Positions 6,548 to 7,150 of a DNA stretch of 7,150 bases are shown piece by piece. Below the pieces are notes generated by a model. It searched no databases. It worked only from the letters and a program-made list of their open reading frames with translations, and was not told the DNA's origin. Source of the stretch: Gammaproteobacteria bacterium. Lineage in GTDB: Bacteria > Pseudomonadota > Gammaproteobacteria > PS1 > Pseudothioglobaceae. The DNA is taken from NCBI GenBank assembly GCA_029941485.1, contig JAPYOZ010000045.1, forward strand, positions 1-7,150. Reading direction: 5' to 3'. How positions within the stretch are numbered: the stretch's first letter is position 1; the number at the start of each line of letters is the position of its first letter. The position numbers and the translations under genes are program-made.

Positions 6548-6868
6548 ATGCATAACCGTATTTATTTAGTGTCAATCTTAGGAATGATTGGGCTACTGAC
6601 TACTTCTTTTGTAAATGCAGATATTTCGATTGGTGCAAATAAATTTTTTGGGAAAGATAAAAGCTCTCAAGGGTTTGTTGTTGCAACGGTAAAACCAAGT
6701 GCTGATTCTAATAATCTTGTTGTAGCTCTAGGCAGTGGATTAAAGAAAAAAGTTAAAAGCATTGATGATGCAAATATTAACATCGACATAAATTTAGATA
6801 ATCTTAATTCTGATGCTACGAATAAGATAGATCCAAAGATTAACTATTCTTTATCCGTTCGTTTCTAA
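6548..6868 (+). CDS. Small secreted protein of unknown function, outer-membrane-like C-terminus
   Basis: I do not recognise this 106-residue protein. It opens with a textbook signal peptide (Arg4, hydrophobic core about 6-20, probable cleavage after VNA at 22-24, mature start DISIG), so it should be exported by Sec. The mature part, about 82 residues, is rich in Asn, Asp, Lys, Ser and Ile with beta-like alternation (INIDINLDNLN, about 77-87). It ends KINYSLSVRF, in which Ile, Tyr, Leu, Val and the terminal Phe alternate; a terminal aromatic with hydrophobics at every second position is the usual BAM-recognised signal of outer-membrane beta-barrels. It is short for a barrel monomer, so it could be oligomeric, periplasmic, or a remnant of a larger protein. 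It has a strong Shine-Dalgarno, a candidate promoter and a downstream terminator, all of which favour a real single-gene transcript. Confidence 0.75.
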   Translation: MHNRIYLVSILGMIGLLTTSFVNADISIGANKFFGKDKSSQGFVVATVKPSADSNNLVVALGSGLKKKVKSIDDANINIDINLDNLNSDATNKIDPKINYSLSVRF

Positions 6869-6892
6869 TAAAACTAAGAAAAACACTCGCTT

Positions 6893-6923
6893 CTAATACG
6901 ACCTGAGTATTGGTTATATTTTT
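6893..6923 (+). terminator. Rho-independent terminator after the secreted-protein gene
   Basis: CTAATAC (6893-6899) pairs with GTATTGG (6907-6913), one pair being a T-G wobble, around a 7-base loop. It is followed by TTATATTTTT (6914-6923). It begins 24 bases after the stop codon. The stem is AT-rich and so only moderately stable. Confidence 0.5.
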
Positions 6924-6930
6924 CTGTTAA

Positions 6931-7032
6931 AAAAATAAAATAAATAAAATAATTAGAACTGTATTGGTATTTTTATCAATGAGTATATTTTCTACAACAG
7001 CTTCATCTGAGCCACAACAATCCCCTTATTAA
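6931..7032 (+). pseudogene. Possible remnant of a second small secreted-protein gene
   Basis: The frame after a TAA at 6928-6930 reads KNKINKIIRTVLVFLSMSIF and then STTASSEPQQSPY before TAA at 7030-7032. A Lys-rich start, a hydrophobic core and a TTASS-like cleavage region form a convincing signal peptide, but no ATG, GTG or TTG stands ahead of the basic part. The only in-frame starts, TTG at 6964 and ATG at 6979, fall inside the core. The 9-base unit ATAAAATAA is duplicated in tandem (6935-6952) within the basic part. Reading past the stop gives GYPRVT, a stop, then RKYRLIENGR, which may be continuation of the old protein. I read it as a decayed gene; a chance hydrophobic frame in AT-rich DNA is the alternative. 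Confidence 0.25.
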
Positions 7033-7050
7033 GGTTACCCGAGGGTTACC
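7033..7050. repeat. GGTTACC direct repeat
   Basis: GGTTACC occurs at 7033-7039 and 7044-7050, 11 bases apart start to start. Just before it CCTTA (7024-7028) and TAAGG (7030-7034) form a small inverted repeat. The pair lies between the decayed gene and tRNA-His; no function is evident. Confidence 0.4.
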
Positions 7051-7071
7051 TAAAGGAAGTATCGTCTAATT

Positions 7072-7091
7072 GAAAATGGTCGTTAAACCAT
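7072..7091 (-). terminator. Terminator downstream of tRNA-His
   Basis: On the complementary strand ATGGT (7087-7091) pairs with ACCAT (7076-7080) around TTAACG and runs into a TTTT stretch (7073-7076). It begins about 8 bases after the encoded CCA end of the tRNA, the expected place for the terminator of a leftward tRNA transcript. No T-tract exists in the other direction. Confidence 0.5.
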
Positions 7092-7098
7092 ATAGATA

Positions 7099-7150
7099 TG
7101 GGGCGAGAAACGGGTCTTGAACCCGCGACAACCGGAATCACAATCCGGGG
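7099..7150 (-). tRNA. tRNA-His(GTG), 3' part cut by window edge
   Basis: The complementary strand shows the anticodon stem CCGGA/TCCGG around the 7-base loop TTGTGAT with anticodon GTG. A 5-base variable region TTGTC follows, then T-arm GCGGG-TTCAAGA-CCCGT, acceptor 3' strand TTCTCGC, discriminator C and an encoded CCA (7099-7101). A C at position 73 is the histidine-specific discriminator that pairs with the extra G-1. The D arm and the 5' acceptor strand lie outside the window. The gene is read leftward, and other tRNA genes could lie upstream of it beyond the edge. Confidence 0.95.

Noticed and set aside
5273..6868. A toxin-antitoxin or defence system made of the small genes
   Set aside because: The two small genes are far apart, both have export signals, and neither resembles a toxin, antitoxin or defence protein.
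7033..7050. CRISPR-like repeats
   Set aside because: Only two 7-base copies with a 4-base gap; no array and no cas genes.
7033..7101. GGTTACC direct repeats beside tRNA-His as an integration (att) site
   Set aside because: They do not copy the tRNA 3' end, and there is no integrase or other mobile gene in the window.

Overview
The window is mostly housekeeping sequence from an AT-rich bacterium, most likely a gammaproteobacterium. The evidence is bacterial-type AspRS, type I MetAP, HtpX, NadA and YebC proteins that read like gammaproteobacterial ones, with aspS and yebC almost adjacent. The AT-rich bases, A/T-ending codons and short gaps would fit a marine or symbiotic sulfur-oxidiser of the SUP05/Thioglobus type. 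That placement is an impression from memory, not something the sequence proves.

Layout. Positions 1-5198 hold a leftward gene row, read htpX, map, DUF502 membrane protein, aspS, nadA, yebC (cut by the window edge). Gaps are only 6, 28, 20, 16 and 42 bases, and the only convincing promoter is upstream of htpX, so it is probably one operon. The row links membrane-protein quality control (HtpX), N-terminal methionine removal (MetAP), tRNA charging (AspRS), the first dedicated NAD intermediate (NadA) and a translation/transcription regulator (YebC). Start signals are uneven: nadA uses GTG, the DUF502 gene uses TTG with no visible Shine-Dalgarno, and map starts after a run of six T with none either.

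Positions 5273-5524 carry a small rightward ORF for an unrecognised membrane-anchored or secreted protein. It is divergent from htpX and converges on an RluA-family pseudouridine synthase gene (5521-6345, leftward); the two stop codons overlap.

Positions 6346-6547 are a divergent regulatory region with promoter-like elements in both directions and a long leader with nested inverted repeats. It precedes a 106-residue secreted protein of unknown function whose C-terminus looks like an outer-membrane beta-signal. After a probable terminator (6893-6923) lies what looks like the remains of a second small secreted-protein gene. The window ends in the 3' part of a leftward tRNA-His(GTG) gene with its own likely terminator.

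I see no mobile element, CRISPR array, toxin-antitoxin pair or defence system. The least explained material is the small secreted proteins and the decayed stretch between 5273 and 7098. The AspRS carries residues typical of a non-discriminating enzyme.
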